From the NCBI RefSeq assembly GCF_001941865.1, contig NZ_CP016162.1:930001-994000 (forward strand): a stretch of DNA of 64,000 nucleotides. The letters run 5' to 3'. Below the pieces are notes generated by a model. The model did no database searches. It worked only from the letters and a program-made list of their open reading frames with translations, and was not told where the DNA came from. The position numbers were made by a program, and so were the translations under genes. Positions 23,850 to 32,768 of this stretch are shown piece after piece. Each line of letters opens with the position of its first letter. Positions within the stretch are counted from its first letter, which is position 1. The DNA is from Pseudomonas alcaliphila JAB1. Its GTDB lineage: Bacteria > Pseudomonadota > Gammaproteobacteria > Pseudomonadales > Pseudomonadaceae.

Positions 23850-24272
23850 TCAGTCCAGCGTCTCGACCCTGACCGGCACCACGCCTGCGCGCAGCATGTC
23901 GAGGCGCACGGCAGCGGCGCGGGAAACGTCGATAACGCGACCGCGCACGAAGGGGCCGCGGTCGTTGATGCGCAGCACCACGCTGCGCTCGTTGTTCAGG
24001 TTGGTTACCCGTACCCGCGTGCCGAACGGCAGGGTGCGATGAGCAGCGGTCAGCGCGTTCTGATCGAAGCGTTCGCCGCTGGCGGTGCGCTGGCCGTGGT
24101 GGCGGTCACCGTAATAGGAGGCCTTGCCGGTTTCGCTGCTGCCTGAGCCGCCGCCGAAGGTAGAGCAGCCGCCGAGCAGGGCGAGTGCACCTAGCAGTGC
24201 CCATGTCTGTAGCCCGGATGCAATCCGGGGCAGTGAAGGTTCCCGGATTGCATCCGGGCTACGCATCGTCAT
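23850..24272 (-). CDS. RlpA-like lipoprotein with double-psi beta-barrel
   Basis: A 140-residue predicted lipoprotein. The signal core [14 protein letters not shown] ends in a lipobox with the acylated Cys. After a Ser/Gly linker comes a DPBB domain: [60 protein letters not shown]. This matches RlpA septal glycan-binding/lytic transglycosylase proteins but without the SPOR domain. ATG 24272 has GGAG nine bases upstream. The first ~20 residues ([17 protein letters not shown]) are encoded by a REP palindrome, an unusual n-region. From memory it corresponds to PA4485. It lies downstream of the gatB terminator. Confidence 0.85.
   Translation of the reverse strand: MTMRSPDAIREPSLPRIASGLQTWALLGALALLGGCSTFGGGSGSSETGKASYYGDRHHGQRTASGERFDQNALTAAHRTLPFGTRVRVTNLNNERSVVLRINDRGPFVRGRVIDVSRAAAVRLDMLRAGVVPVRVETLD
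24209..24262. repeat. REP palindrome inside the RlpA-like coding sequence
   Basis: GTAGCCCGGATGCAATCCGG and its inverted partner CCGGATTGCATCCGGGCTAC are separated by about 14 bases. Identical in arms to the REPs at 6453 and 12243, but here the unit is translated as the N-terminus of the lipoprotein precursor. Confidence 0.88.
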
Positions 24273-24288
24273 ATTCGCGGTCTCCATG

Positions 24289-24312
24289 AAAAACGCCGGG
24301 CGAGCCCGGCGT
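24289..24312 (-). terminator. Rho-independent terminator of gatCAB
   Basis: Stem ACGCCGGGC/GCCCGGCGT (9 bp) with a two-base loop, followed on the minus strand by TTTTT. It lies 33 bases beyond the gatB stop and separates gatB from the RlpA-like gene. Confidence 0.85.
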
Positions 24313-24344
24313 CATTGCAGCTAGCGTGAGCGAGCCGGCCTGGC

Positions 24345-25793
24345 TCAGCCTTCGAGCTTCTTCTTCAGCAGTTCGTTCACTTGTCCCGGGTTGGCCTTGC
24401 CCTTGGAGGCTTTCATGGCCTGGCCGACGAAGAAACCGAACATCTTGCCGCGCTTGGCTTCGTCGCTGGCGCGGTATTGCTCGACCTGCTCGGCGTTGGC
24501 GGCCAGCACTTCATCGAGCATGGCTTCGATGGCGCCGGAGTCGGTAACCTGTTTGAGGCCCTTGTTCTCGATGATCTCGTCAGCGCTGGCACCTTCGCCG
24601 GCGGCCAGGGCTTCGAAGACCATCTTGGCGATCTTGCCGCTGATGGTGTTGTCCTTGATGCGCAGGATCATGCCGCCCAGTTGTTCGGCAGACACTGGCG
24701 ACTGCTCGATCTCCAGGCCTTCCTTGTTGAGCAGGCTGGACAGCTCGCCCATCACCCAGTTGGCCGACAGCTTGGCATCGCCGCAGGTCTTCTCCACCGC
24801 CTCGAAGTAATCGGCCAGTTCGCGGCTGGCAGACAGTACGCTGGCGTCGTAGGTGGACAGGCCGAACTGGCTTTCGAAACGCTCGCGCTTCTGCGGCGGC
24901 AGCTCGGGCAGGCCGGCACGCAGTTTGTCGAGGAAGCTGCGCTGGATCACCACCGGCAGCAGGTCCGGGCAGGGGAAGTAACGGTAGTCGTTGGCTTCTT
25001 CCTTGCTGCGCATGGAGCGGGTCTGATCCTTGTTCGGATCGTACAGGCGGGTTTCCTGCACCACCTTGCCGCCGTCTTCGATCAACTCGATCTGGCGCTG
25101 CACTTCGTGGTTGATGGCCTTCTCGATGAAGCGGAAGGAGTTGACGTTCTTGATCTCGGCGCGGGTGCCGAACTCGGCCTGGCCTTTCGGGCGCACCGAC
25201 ACGTTGCAGTCGCAGCGCAGCGAGCCTTCGGCCATGTTGCCGTCGCAGATGCCCAGATAACGGACGAGTGCGTGAATGGCCTTCACATAGGCCACGGCTT
25301 CCTTGGCCGAACGGATGTCCGGCTCGGAAACGATCTCCAGCAGCGGCGTGCCGGCACGGTTGAGGTCGATGCCACTCATGCCGTGGAAGTCTTCGTGCAG
25401 GCTCTTGCCGGCGTCCTCTTCCAGGTGCGCACGGGTGATGCCGATGCGCTTGACGGTGCCGTCTTCCAGGGTGATGTCGAGGAAGCCCTTGCCGACGATG
25501 GGGTGATCCATCTGGCTGGTCTGATAGCCCTTGGGCAGGTCCGGGTAGAAGTAGTTCTTGCGCGCGAAGACGTTACGTTCGGCGATCTCGGCGTCGATCG
25601 CCAGGCCGAACTGGCAGGCCATGCGCACGGCTTCGGCGTTCAGTACCGGCAGGGTGCCGGGCATGCCGAGGTCGACCAGGCTGGCCTGGGTGTTGGGCTC
25701 GGCGCCAAAGGTAGTGGCGCTGGCCGAGAAAATCTTCGATTGGGTGCTGAGCTGAGCGTGAATCTCCAGCCCGATCACGGTTTCCCATTGCAT
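24345..25793 (-). CDS. gatB: Asp-tRNA(Asn)/Glu-tRNA(Gln) amidotransferase subunit B
   Basis: A 482-residue tRNA-binding and kinase subunit of the GatCAB amidotransferase, which converts mischarged Glu-tRNA(Gln) or Asp-tRNA(Asn) to the amide. The N-terminal [23 protein letters not shown] is the invariant GatB start. The cradle domain has [13 protein letters not shown], and the C-terminal YqeY-like helices include [14 protein letters not shown] and [19 protein letters not shown] 25793 coincides with the family start. It is transcribed after gatC and gatA, and a REP-like hairpin lies in the gatA-gatB gap. Confidence 0.96.
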   Translation of the reverse strand: MQWETVIGLEIHAQLSTQSKIFSASATTFGAEPNTQASLVDLGMPGTLPVLNAEAVRMACQFGLAIDAEIAERNVFARKNYFYPDLPKGYQTSQMDHPIVGKGFLDITLEDGTVKRIGITRAHLEEDAGKSLHEDFHGMSGIDLNRAGTPLLEIVSEPDIRSAKEAVAYVKAIHALVRYLGICDGNMAEGSLRCDCNVSVRPKGQAEFGTRAEIKNVNSFRFIEKAINHEVQRQIELIEDGGKVVQETRLYDPNKDQTRSMRSKEEANDYRYFPCPDLLPVVIQRSFLDKLRAGLPELPPQKRERFESQFGLSTYDASVLSASRELADYFEAVEKTCGDAKLSANWVMGELSSLLNKEGLEIEQSPVSAEQLGGMILRIKDNTISGKIAKMVFEALAAGEGASADEIIENKGLKQVTDSGAIEAMLDEVLAANAEQVEQYRASDEAKRGKMFGFFVGQAMKASKGKANPGQVNELLKKKLEG

Positions 25794-25841
25794 CTTTAGT
25801 GTTCCTCGAATGCGTTGCAAACGGCTGCCGCCTCTTGATCC

Positions 25842-25895
25842 GTAGGAGCCCGCTTGCGGGCGATCCATTGCTATCGCCCGCAAGCGGGCTCCTAC
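25842..25895. repeat. Perfect palindrome GTAGGAGCCCGCTTGCGGGC... between gatA and gatB
   Basis: Two perfect 23-base inverted arms (25842-25864 and 25873-25895) with an eight-base loop. A very stable hairpin inside the gatCAB transcript, from the GTAGGAGC repeat family also seen at 55204-55265. Confidence 0.9.
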
Positions 25896-25913
25896 AGGGG
25901 GCTGGCCTTTGCC

Positions 25914-27365
25914 TTAGAAGCCTTTGGGTGCTTGTTTATGCCAGTCGCTGACCTGTTGGTACTGGTGCGCGACATTGAGCAGACGACCTTCCTGGAAGTA
26001 GTTGCCGAGCAACTGCGCGCCCACCGGCAGACCATCGACGAAACCGGCCGGCATCGACAGGCCGGGGATGCCGGCCAGGTTGGCGGTGATGGTGTAGATG
26101 TCTTCCAGGTAGGCAGACACCGGGTCTGCGTTCTTCTCGCCGAGTTTCCAGGCCAGGTTCGGCGTGGTCGGGCCGAGAATCACGTCGACGTCCTTGAAGG
26201 CGGCGACGAAGTCGTTCTTGATCAGCCGGCGAATCTGCTGGGCCTTGATGTAGTAGGCGTCGTAGTAGCCGGCGGACAGCGCGTAGGTGCCGACCATGAT
26301 GCGCCGTTTGACCTCGGCACCGAAGCCTTCGCCGCGCGAGCGCTTGTACAGGTCCTGCAGGTCTTTCGGGTTCTCGCAGCGATAGCCGAAACGCACGCCG
26401 TCGAAACGCGACAGGTTGGAGCTGGCCTCGGCCGGGGCGATCACGTAGTAGGCGGGGATCGCGTGCTGCATGTTCGGTAGGCTGATGTCCTTGACGGTGG
26501 CGCCGAGCTTTTTCAGCTCTTCGACCACGGCCATCACCTTCTCACCGATGCGTGCATCGAGGCCGGCGCCGAAGTATTCCTTCGGCAGGCCGATGCGCAG
26601 GCCGGCCAGTGGCTGGGCCAGTGCTGCGAGGTAGTCATCCACTGGCTGGTCGACGCTGGTGGAATCCTTGCTATCGAAACCGGCCATGGCGCCAAGCAAC
26701 AGGGCGCAGTCCTCGGCGGTACGGGCCAGCGGGCCGCCCTGATCGAGGCTGGAGGCGTAGGCAATCATGCCCCAGCGCGAGACGCGGCCGTAGGTCGGCT
26801 TGATGCCGGTGAGGTTGGTCAGCGCAGCCGGCTGACGGATCGAGCCGCCGGTGTCGGTGCCGGTGGCGGCCGGCAGCAGTCGTGCAGCGACCGCTGCGGC
26901 CGAACCACCCGAGGAGCCGCCCGGTACGCGGCTGGTGTCCCAAGGGTTCTTCACCGGGCCGTAGTGGCTGGATTCGTTGGCCGAGCCCATGGCGAATTCG
27001 TCCATGTTCAGCTTGCCCAGCGTGACGGTGCCGGCGGCCTTGAGTTTTTCCACCACGGTGGCGTCGTAGGGGGCCTTGAAGCCGGTAAGGATCTTCGAGC
27101 CACAGGACGTCAGCACACCGTTGGTGCAAAACAGATCCTTATGGGCGATCGGCGCGCCGAGCAGCGGGCTGTTTTCGCCGGCAGCGCGACGGGCGTCGGC
27201 GGCCTTGGCCTGTTCGATGGCCAGATCTTCGGTGACGGTGATGAAGCTGTTGAGCTGCGGGTCGAGCTGCGCGATACGCGCCAGCAGGCTGCGGCTCAGC
27301 TCTTCGGCGGAGAATTGCTTGTCGGCGAGGCCACGGGCGATCTCGGCCAGGGTCAGTTGGTGCAT
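25914..27365 (-). CDS. gatA: Asp-tRNA(Asn)/Glu-tRNA(Gln) amidotransferase subunit A
   Basis: A 483-residue amidase subunit that releases ammonia from glutamine. The amidase-signature Ser-cisSer-Lys triad is intact: Lys76 (IAHKDLF), Ser151 ([10 protein letters not shown]) and Ser175 ([11 protein letters not shown]), with the same spacing as in characterised GatA. It starts with [23 protein letters not shown]. It follows gatC by 15 bases on the minus strand. Products act in the cytosol as a heterotrimer with GatB and GatC. Confidence 0.96.
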   Translation of the reverse strand: MHQLTLAEIARGLADKQFSAEELSRSLLARIAQLDPQLNSFITVTEDLAIEQAKAADARRAAGENSPLLGAPIAHKDLFCTNGVLTSCGSKILTGFKAPYDATVVEKLKAAGTVTLGKLNMDEFAMGSANESSHYGPVKNPWDTSRVPGGSSGGSAAAVAARLLPAATGTDTGGSIRQPAALTNLTGIKPTYGRVSRWGMIAYASSLDQGGPLARTAEDCALLLGAMAGFDSKDSTSVDQPVDDYLAALAQPLAGLRIGLPKEYFGAGLDARIGEKVMAVVEELKKLGATVKDISLPNMQHAIPAYYVIAPAEASSNLSRFDGVRFGYRCENPKDLQDLYKRSRGEGFGAEVKRRIMVGTYALSAGYYDAYYIKAQQIRRLIKNDFVAAFKDVDVILGPTTPNLAWKLGEKNADPVSAYLEDIYTITANLAGIPGLSMPAGFVDGLPVGAQLLGNYFQEGRLLNVAHQYQQVSDWHKQAPKGF

Positions 27366-27380
27366 GTCGAGCCCTTTCCT

Positions 27381-27668
27381 TTATTCGATGACTTTCGGCA
27401 CGAGGTACAGGCCGCTTTCCACGGCCGGGGCGATGGCCTGGTAGGCGTCGCGCTGGTTGCTCTCGGTGACCACGTCGGCACGCAGGCGCTGGGTCGCTTC
27501 CAGCGGGTGGGCCAGGGGTTCGATGCCCTGGGTGTCGACGGCCTGCATCTGGTCGATCAGGCCGAGAATGCTGTTCAGGGTCTCGGTGGTTTGCGGAATA
27601 TCGCCTTCATTCAGACCCAGGCGGGCCAGGTGGGCGATTTTTTCCACCTCGGAGCGTTCAAGCGCCAT
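27381..27668 (-). CDS. gatC: Asp-tRNA(Asn)/Glu-tRNA(Gln) amidotransferase subunit C
   Basis: A 95-residue stabilising subunit that wraps around the GatA-GatB interface. The sequence [42 protein letters not shown] and the later [24 protein letters not shown] are typical. ATG 27668 is preceded by GGAG in the gap to mreB and is preferred over an upstream frame extension. It is the first gene of the gatCAB operon and divergent from mreB; both promoters must lie in the 239-base region 27669-27907, where I see no unambiguous boxes. Confidence 0.93.
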   Translation of the reverse strand: MALERSEVEKIAHLARLGLNEGDIPQTTETLNSILGLIDQMQAVDTQGIEPLAHPLEATQRLRADVVTESNQRDAYQAIAPAVESGLYLVPKVIE

Positions 27669-27895
27669 CGGGGGTTCTCCAGTGGAAGTGTGACAGAGGG
27701 GGCATCGGTAAGCGGCTGCAGGGAACGGATGTCGCGAGCCAGCGGTCAAAGGCCGCGATGTGCAGCTGCAAGGCCCGGAAAAACAGGCAATCTACCATAT
27801 TGCCGCCTTGCTCAAAATCCCTGCCGTTGTTAGAGTTTGCCGCACTTTTTACCTGCGCGTTTTCCGCGCCTGGCCTTCACCCACGCGTTGCCTAG

Positions 27896-28945
<1,050 letters not shown>

Positions 28946-28968
28946 GGGGTTCGCTAGTGGCTCGCTGT

Positions 28969-28990
28969 CGTGCCGCCTTCGGGCGGCACG
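28969..28990 (+). other. Stable UUCG-capped hairpin between mreB and mreC
   Basis: CGTGCCGCC (28969-28977), loop TTCG, GGCGGCACG (28982-28990). A C(UUCG)G tetraloop is exceptionally stable. There is no T-run, so it more likely protects the mreB 3' end or sets the mreB to mreC ratio than terminates fully (inference). Confidence 0.65.
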
Positions 28991-29076
28991 CGCATATTCG
29001 AGCATTGCAGTACACTCGGCCCAACCTTCGCCTGACCGGTTTGCCTTTCGCATGAGTTCGCGCGCTTTTCGCCCCT

Positions 29077-30051
29077 GTGGCGCACGAGGAGCAGGTCATT
29101 AAGCCGCTCTTCGCCAAAGGTCCCTCGCTGGGCATTCGTCTGCTGGTATTTGCCGTACTGTCGGCGGTGCTGATGGTGGTCGATGCCCGCTTCGAGACGC
29201 TCAAGCCGCTGCGCAGCCAGATGGGGCTGGTGCTCACGCCTTTCTATTGGCTGGCCGATGTACCCGTACGCGTCTGGGATGGGGCAACTCAGCAGATTTC
29301 CTCGCGCAGCGAACTGATGGCCGAGAACGAGAAGCTCAAGGCCGAGGCTCTGCTGCTGCAGCGTCGCCTGCAGAAGCTGGCAGCGCTGACCGAGCAGAAC
29401 GTGCGTCTGCGCGAACTGCTCAACTCCGCGGCGCTGGTGGACGAAGAAGTGCTGGTCGGTGAGCTGATCGGCGTCGATCCCAATCCCTATACCCACCGCA
29501 TCCTGATCGACAAGGGCGAGAAGGATGGCGTGTTCCTCGGGCAGCCGGTGCTCGATGCGCGCGGGCTGATGGGCCAGGTGGTCGAGATCATGCCTTACAC
29601 TTCGCGCGTGCTGTTGCTCACCGACAACACCCACAGCATCCCGGTACAGGTCAACCGCAACGGCCTGCGTGCCATCGCCGTCGGCACCGGCAACCCGGAG
29701 CGCCTGGAGCTGCGTCACGTCGCCGATACCGCCGATATCAAGGAAGGTGATCTGCTGGTCAGCTCCGGCATGGGCCAGCGCTTCCCGGCCGGCTACCCGG
29801 TGGCCACGGTCAAGGAAGTGATTCATGACTCCGGCCAGCCGTTCGCAATCGTCCGTGCCGTACCGACCGCTGCGCTCAATCGCAGCCGTTACCTGCTGCT
29901 GGTGTTCTCCGACCGGCGCACGCCCGAGGAGCGCGCCAACGATTCCGCCGAGGCCCAGGAGGCCGCCGACCGCGAAGCCGAGCAGGCGCGCAATGGCGAG
30001 CCCGCAGCTGACGCACCGGCCGCTGACGCCCCCGCACAGGAGAGCAACTGA
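29077..30051 (+). CDS. mreC: Rod-shape protein MreC
   Basis: A periplasmic bitopic protein linking MreB to the elongasome. An N-terminal helix (LGIRLLVFAVLSAVLMVVDA) is followed by a coiled coil (about residues 75-115, SELMAENEKLKAEALLLQRRLQKL) and a beta-rich MreC domain. A Glu/Ala/Asp-rich tail (AEAQEAADREAEQARNGEPAADAP) ends the protein. The start is unclear. GTG 29077 gives MAHEEQVIKPLF (324 residues) but has no Shine-Dalgarno. AGGAG lies 6 bases before an ATT at 29098 that would give (M)KPLFAKGPSLG, about 317 residues. No ATG exists near. The stop overlaps mreD (TGATG). Confidence 0.93.
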   Translation: MAHEEQVIKPLFAKGPSLGIRLLVFAVLSAVLMVVDARFETLKPLRSQMGLVLTPFYWLADVPVRVWDGATQQISSRSELMAENEKLKAEALLLQRRLQKLAALTEQNVRLRELLNSAALVDEEVLVGELIGVDPNPYTHRILIDKGEKDGVFLGQPVLDARGLMGQVVEIMPYTSRVLLLTDNTHSIPVQVNRNGLRAIAVGTGNPERLELRHVADTADIKEGDLLVSSGMGQRFPAGYPVATVKEVIHDSGQPFAIVRAVPTAALNRSRYLLLVFSDRRTPEERANDSAEAQEAADREAEQARNGEPAADAPAADAPAQESN

Positions 30052-30539
30052 TGGCTGGCGTACAGCCCCGTAACGGCTGGGTGATCTGGCTGAGCCTGGC
30101 GCTCGGTTTGTTGCTCAGTGTTTCGCCGTTGCCCGAGTTCATGCAGATCGGTCGCCCGCTGTGGGTCGCCTTGATTCTCACCTATTGGGTATTGGCTCTG
30201 CCGCATCGCGTCGGCATGACCACCGCCTGGATTCTTGGCCTGGCGCAGGACGTGCTGTTCGGCACCCTGCTCGGGCAGAACGCCTTGATCCTCACCCTGA
30301 TCACTTTTCTGGTACTGAGCCTGCACCAGCGCCTGCGCATGTTCCCCATGTGGCAACAGAGCATGGTGCTGATGGTGGTGTTCGGTCTCGCCCAGCTGGT
30401 TCAGCTGTGGCTCAACGCTCTAACCGGTAGTCGTCCTCCAACCCTGGCCTTCGTCCTGCCGGCACTGGTCAGCGCTCTGCTGTGGCCCTGGATCTGCGCC
30501 ATCCTGCGCGGTCTGCACCTGCGCCTCAACGTCAACTGA
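30051..30539 (+). CDS. mreD: Rod-shape protein MreD
   Basis: A 162-residue five-helix inner-membrane protein of the elongasome. Hydrophobic segments include WVIWLSLALGLLLSVSPLP, WVALILTYWVLALPHRVGMTTAWILGLAQDVLFG and LILTLITFLVLSLHQRLRMFPMWQQ. The GLAQDVLFGTLLGQNAL block is the MreD signature. It overlaps mreC by one base and ends in a short basic tail. Confidence 0.93.
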   Translation: MAGVQPRNGWVIWLSLALGLLLSVSPLPEFMQIGRPLWVALILTYWVLALPHRVGMTTAWILGLAQDVLFGTLLGQNALILTLITFLVLSLHQRLRMFPMWQQSMVLMVVFGLAQLVQLWLNALTGSRPPTLAFVLPALVSALLWPWICAILRGLHLRLNVN

Positions 30540-30587
30540 ACGCGGCCTGCCGCACGGCTGGCCGCGGTTCGCAAGGGAGATACCCGC

Positions 30588-31190
30588 ATGGCCGAGCTGT
30601 TTCTGGCCTCCGCCTCGCCCCGTCGCCGTGAATTGCTGGCTCAGATCGCTGTGCCTTGCGTCACGCAAATCGCTTCGATAGATGAAACTCCATTGCCAGA
30701 TGAGCCGCCAGCAGCCTATGTAGAGCGTCTGGCACGTGACAAAGCGCGCGCCGGTCTGCTCGCCTTGGGCGGGCGTGACGATGCCGTGGTGTTGGGCGCC
30801 GACACCGCTGTGGTGCTCGATGGACGCATTCTTGGCAAGCCGGCGGACCTCAATGAGTCGCGCGCCATGCTGCAGGCCCTGTCCGGGCGCAGCCATCAGG
30901 TGCTGACGGCCGTGTCGTTGGTCGGTGGTGGCCGCGAGGCGGCGCGAGTGGTCAGCAGCGAGGTGAGCTTTCGTCCTATCAGCGAGGCGGAAATCGAAGC
31001 CTACTGGGCCAGCGGCGAACCATGTGACAAAGCGGGCAGTTATGGTATCCAGGGGTTGGCGGCTGTGTTCGTCAACCAATTGCAGGGCAGCTATTCGGCA
31101 GTGGTCGGTCTACCGCTGTGCGAAACTGCAGAGCTGCTTGGCGAATTTGGTATTGCCTGCTGGCAGTTGCCGGCGCAAGGGCCGCGCTAA
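30588..31190 (+). CDS. maf: Maf-family nucleotide pyrophosphatase (dTTP/UTP type)
   Basis: A 200-residue house-cleaning enzyme hydrolysing dTTP, UTP or modified pyrimidine nucleotides to monophosphates. It starts with [17 protein letters not shown], the canonical Maf motif. It contains [21 protein letters not shown] with the catalytic Asp, and [17 protein letters not shown] near the end, which suits the YhdE (dTTP/UTP) subgroup. ATG 30588 follows AAGGGAGA. It lies between mreD and rng in the conserved order. Confidence 0.92.
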   Translation: MAELFLASASPRRRELLAQIAVPCVTQIASIDETPLPDEPPAAYVERLARDKARAGLLALGGRDDAVVLGADTAVVLDGRILGKPADLNESRAMLQALSGRSHQVLTAVSLVGGGREAARVVSSEVSFRPISEAEIEAYWASGEPCDKAGSYGIQGLAAVFVNQLQGSYSAVVGLPLCETAELLGEFGIACWQLPAQGPR

Positions 31191-31293
31191 ACCACCAGGC
31201 GGTGGCAGCATAGGTAGTTTTTGGACGTGCCCGAAAGCTTGAGTCCGCGGGGCTGGGCAGTGGCCCGGCCGGCATGATCACCAGGATGGATGC

Positions 31294-32751
31294 ATGAGCG
31301 AAGAGATTCTGATCAATATCACGCCGATGGAGTCGCGCGTGGCGGTGGTGGAAAACGGCGTGCTGCAGGAAGTGCACGTCGAGCGCACGCAGAAGCGCGG
31401 CATCGTCGGCAACATCTACAAAGGCAAGGTGGTGCGTGTGCTGCCAGGCATGCAGGCGGCCTTCGTCGATATTGGCCTGGAGCGTGCGGCCTTCATTCAT
31501 GCTTCCGAGATTTCCACCCGCGAGGGCACTGCGGTGGAGCCGATCAGCGCCCTGGTGCACGAAGGGCAGAGCCTGGTGGTGCAGGTCACCAAGGACCCTA
31601 TCGGCAGCAAGGGGGCGCGTCTGACCACTCAGCTGTCGATCCCTTCGCGTTATCTGGTGTACATGCCACGCACCAGTCATGTCGGTATTTCCCTGAAGAT
31701 CGAAGACGAAGCAGAGCGCGAGCGCCTCAAGCAGGTGGTCGCCGATTGCGTCGCCGCCGAAGGCATCGAGGAGGCCGGCGGCTTTATCCTGCGCACCGCT
31801 GCCGAGGGCGCAGGCGCTGATGAAATTCTGATCGACATCCGTTATCTGCGCCGCCTCTGGGACCAGATCGGTGCACAGATCCAGAACTGCAAGGCGCCCA
31901 CGGTGATCTACGAGGATCTGTCCCTGGCGCTGCGCACCCTGCGTGACCTGGTCAGCCCGCGGACCGAAAAGATTCGCGTGGACTCGCGGGAAACCTTCCA
32001 GAAAATCACCCAGTTCGTCGCTGAGCTGATGCCGGAGATCGCCGATCGTCTCGAGCACTATCCTGGCGAGCGGCCGATCTTCGACCTGTACGGTGTCGAG
32101 GACGAAATCCAGCGCGCGCTGGAGCGCAAGGTGCCGCTGAAGTCCGGCGGTTACCTGGTGGTCGACCCCGCCGAGGCGATGAGCACCATCGACGTCAACA
32201 CCGGCGCCTTCGTCGGCCATCGCACCCTCGAAGAAACCATCTTCAAGACCAATCTCGAGGCAGCCACCGCTATTGCCCGTCAGCTGCGTCTGCGCAACCT
32301 GGGCGGCATCATCATCATCGACTTCATCGACATGGAAGACGAAGAGCACCAGCGCCAGGTACTGCGTACCCTGGAAAAGCAGCTCGAGCGTGATCACGCC
32401 AAGACCAACATCATCGGTATCACCGAACTCGGCCTGGTGCAGATGACCCGCAAGCGCACGCGCGAAAGCCTCGAGCAGATTCTCTGCGAGCCCTGCAGTG
32501 CCTGTCAGGGGCGCGGCAAGTTGAAGACGCCGGAGACCATCTGCTACGAGATCTTCCGCGAGATTCTGCGTGAAGCCCGCGCCTACCAGGCGGAAAGTTA
32601 TCGCGTGCTGGCCAATCAGAAGGTGGTCGATCGCCTGCTCGATGAAGAGTCGGGCAACGTCGCCGATCTGGAAGCCTTCATCGGACGTACCATCAAGTTC
32701 CAGGTGGAAACCATGTATTCCCAGGAACAGTACGACGTGGTGCTGCTCTGA
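31294..32751 (+). CDS. rng: Ribonuclease G (CafA)
   Basis: A 485-residue endoribonuclease of the RNase E/G family, maturing the 16S rRNA 5' end and some mRNAs. Domains: an S1-like fold (RGIVGNIYKGKVVRVLPGMQAAFVDIGLERAAFIHASE), a 5' sensor region, and the DNase I-like catalytic domain with the metal site DVNTGAFVGHR and FIDM. The zinc link is CEPCSACQGRGK (CPxC-like). It lacks the long C-terminal scaffold of RNase E. The operon context downstream of mreBCD-maf is typical. Confidence 0.95.
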   Translation: MSEEILINITPMESRVAVVENGVLQEVHVERTQKRGIVGNIYKGKVVRVLPGMQAAFVDIGLERAAFIHASEISTREGTAVEPISALVHEGQSLVVQVTKDPIGSKGARLTTQLSIPSRYLVYMPRTSHVGISLKIEDEAERERLKQVVADCVAAEGIEEAGGFILRTAAEGAGADEILIDIRYLRRLWDQIGAQIQNCKAPTVIYEDLSLALRTLRDLVSPRTEKIRVDSRETFQKITQFVAELMPEIADRLEHYPGERPIFDLYGVEDEIQRALERKVPLKSGGYLVVDPAEAMSTIDVNTGAFVGHRTLEETIFKTNLEAATAIARQLRLRNLGGIIIIDFIDMEDEEHQRQVLRTLEKQLERDHAKTNIIGITELGLVQMTRKRTRESLEQILCEPCSACQGRGKLKTPETICYEIFREILREARAYQAESYRVLANQKVVDRLLDEESGNVADLEAFIGRTIKFQVETMYSQEQYDVVLL

Positions 32752-32768
32752 GCACGGGGGCTGTCGAG

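Noticed and set aside
30725..30750. TGGCAC sequence inside maf considered as a sigma-54 promoter
   Set aside because: The second element (TTGC at proper spacing) is missing and the position is inside a coding sequence.
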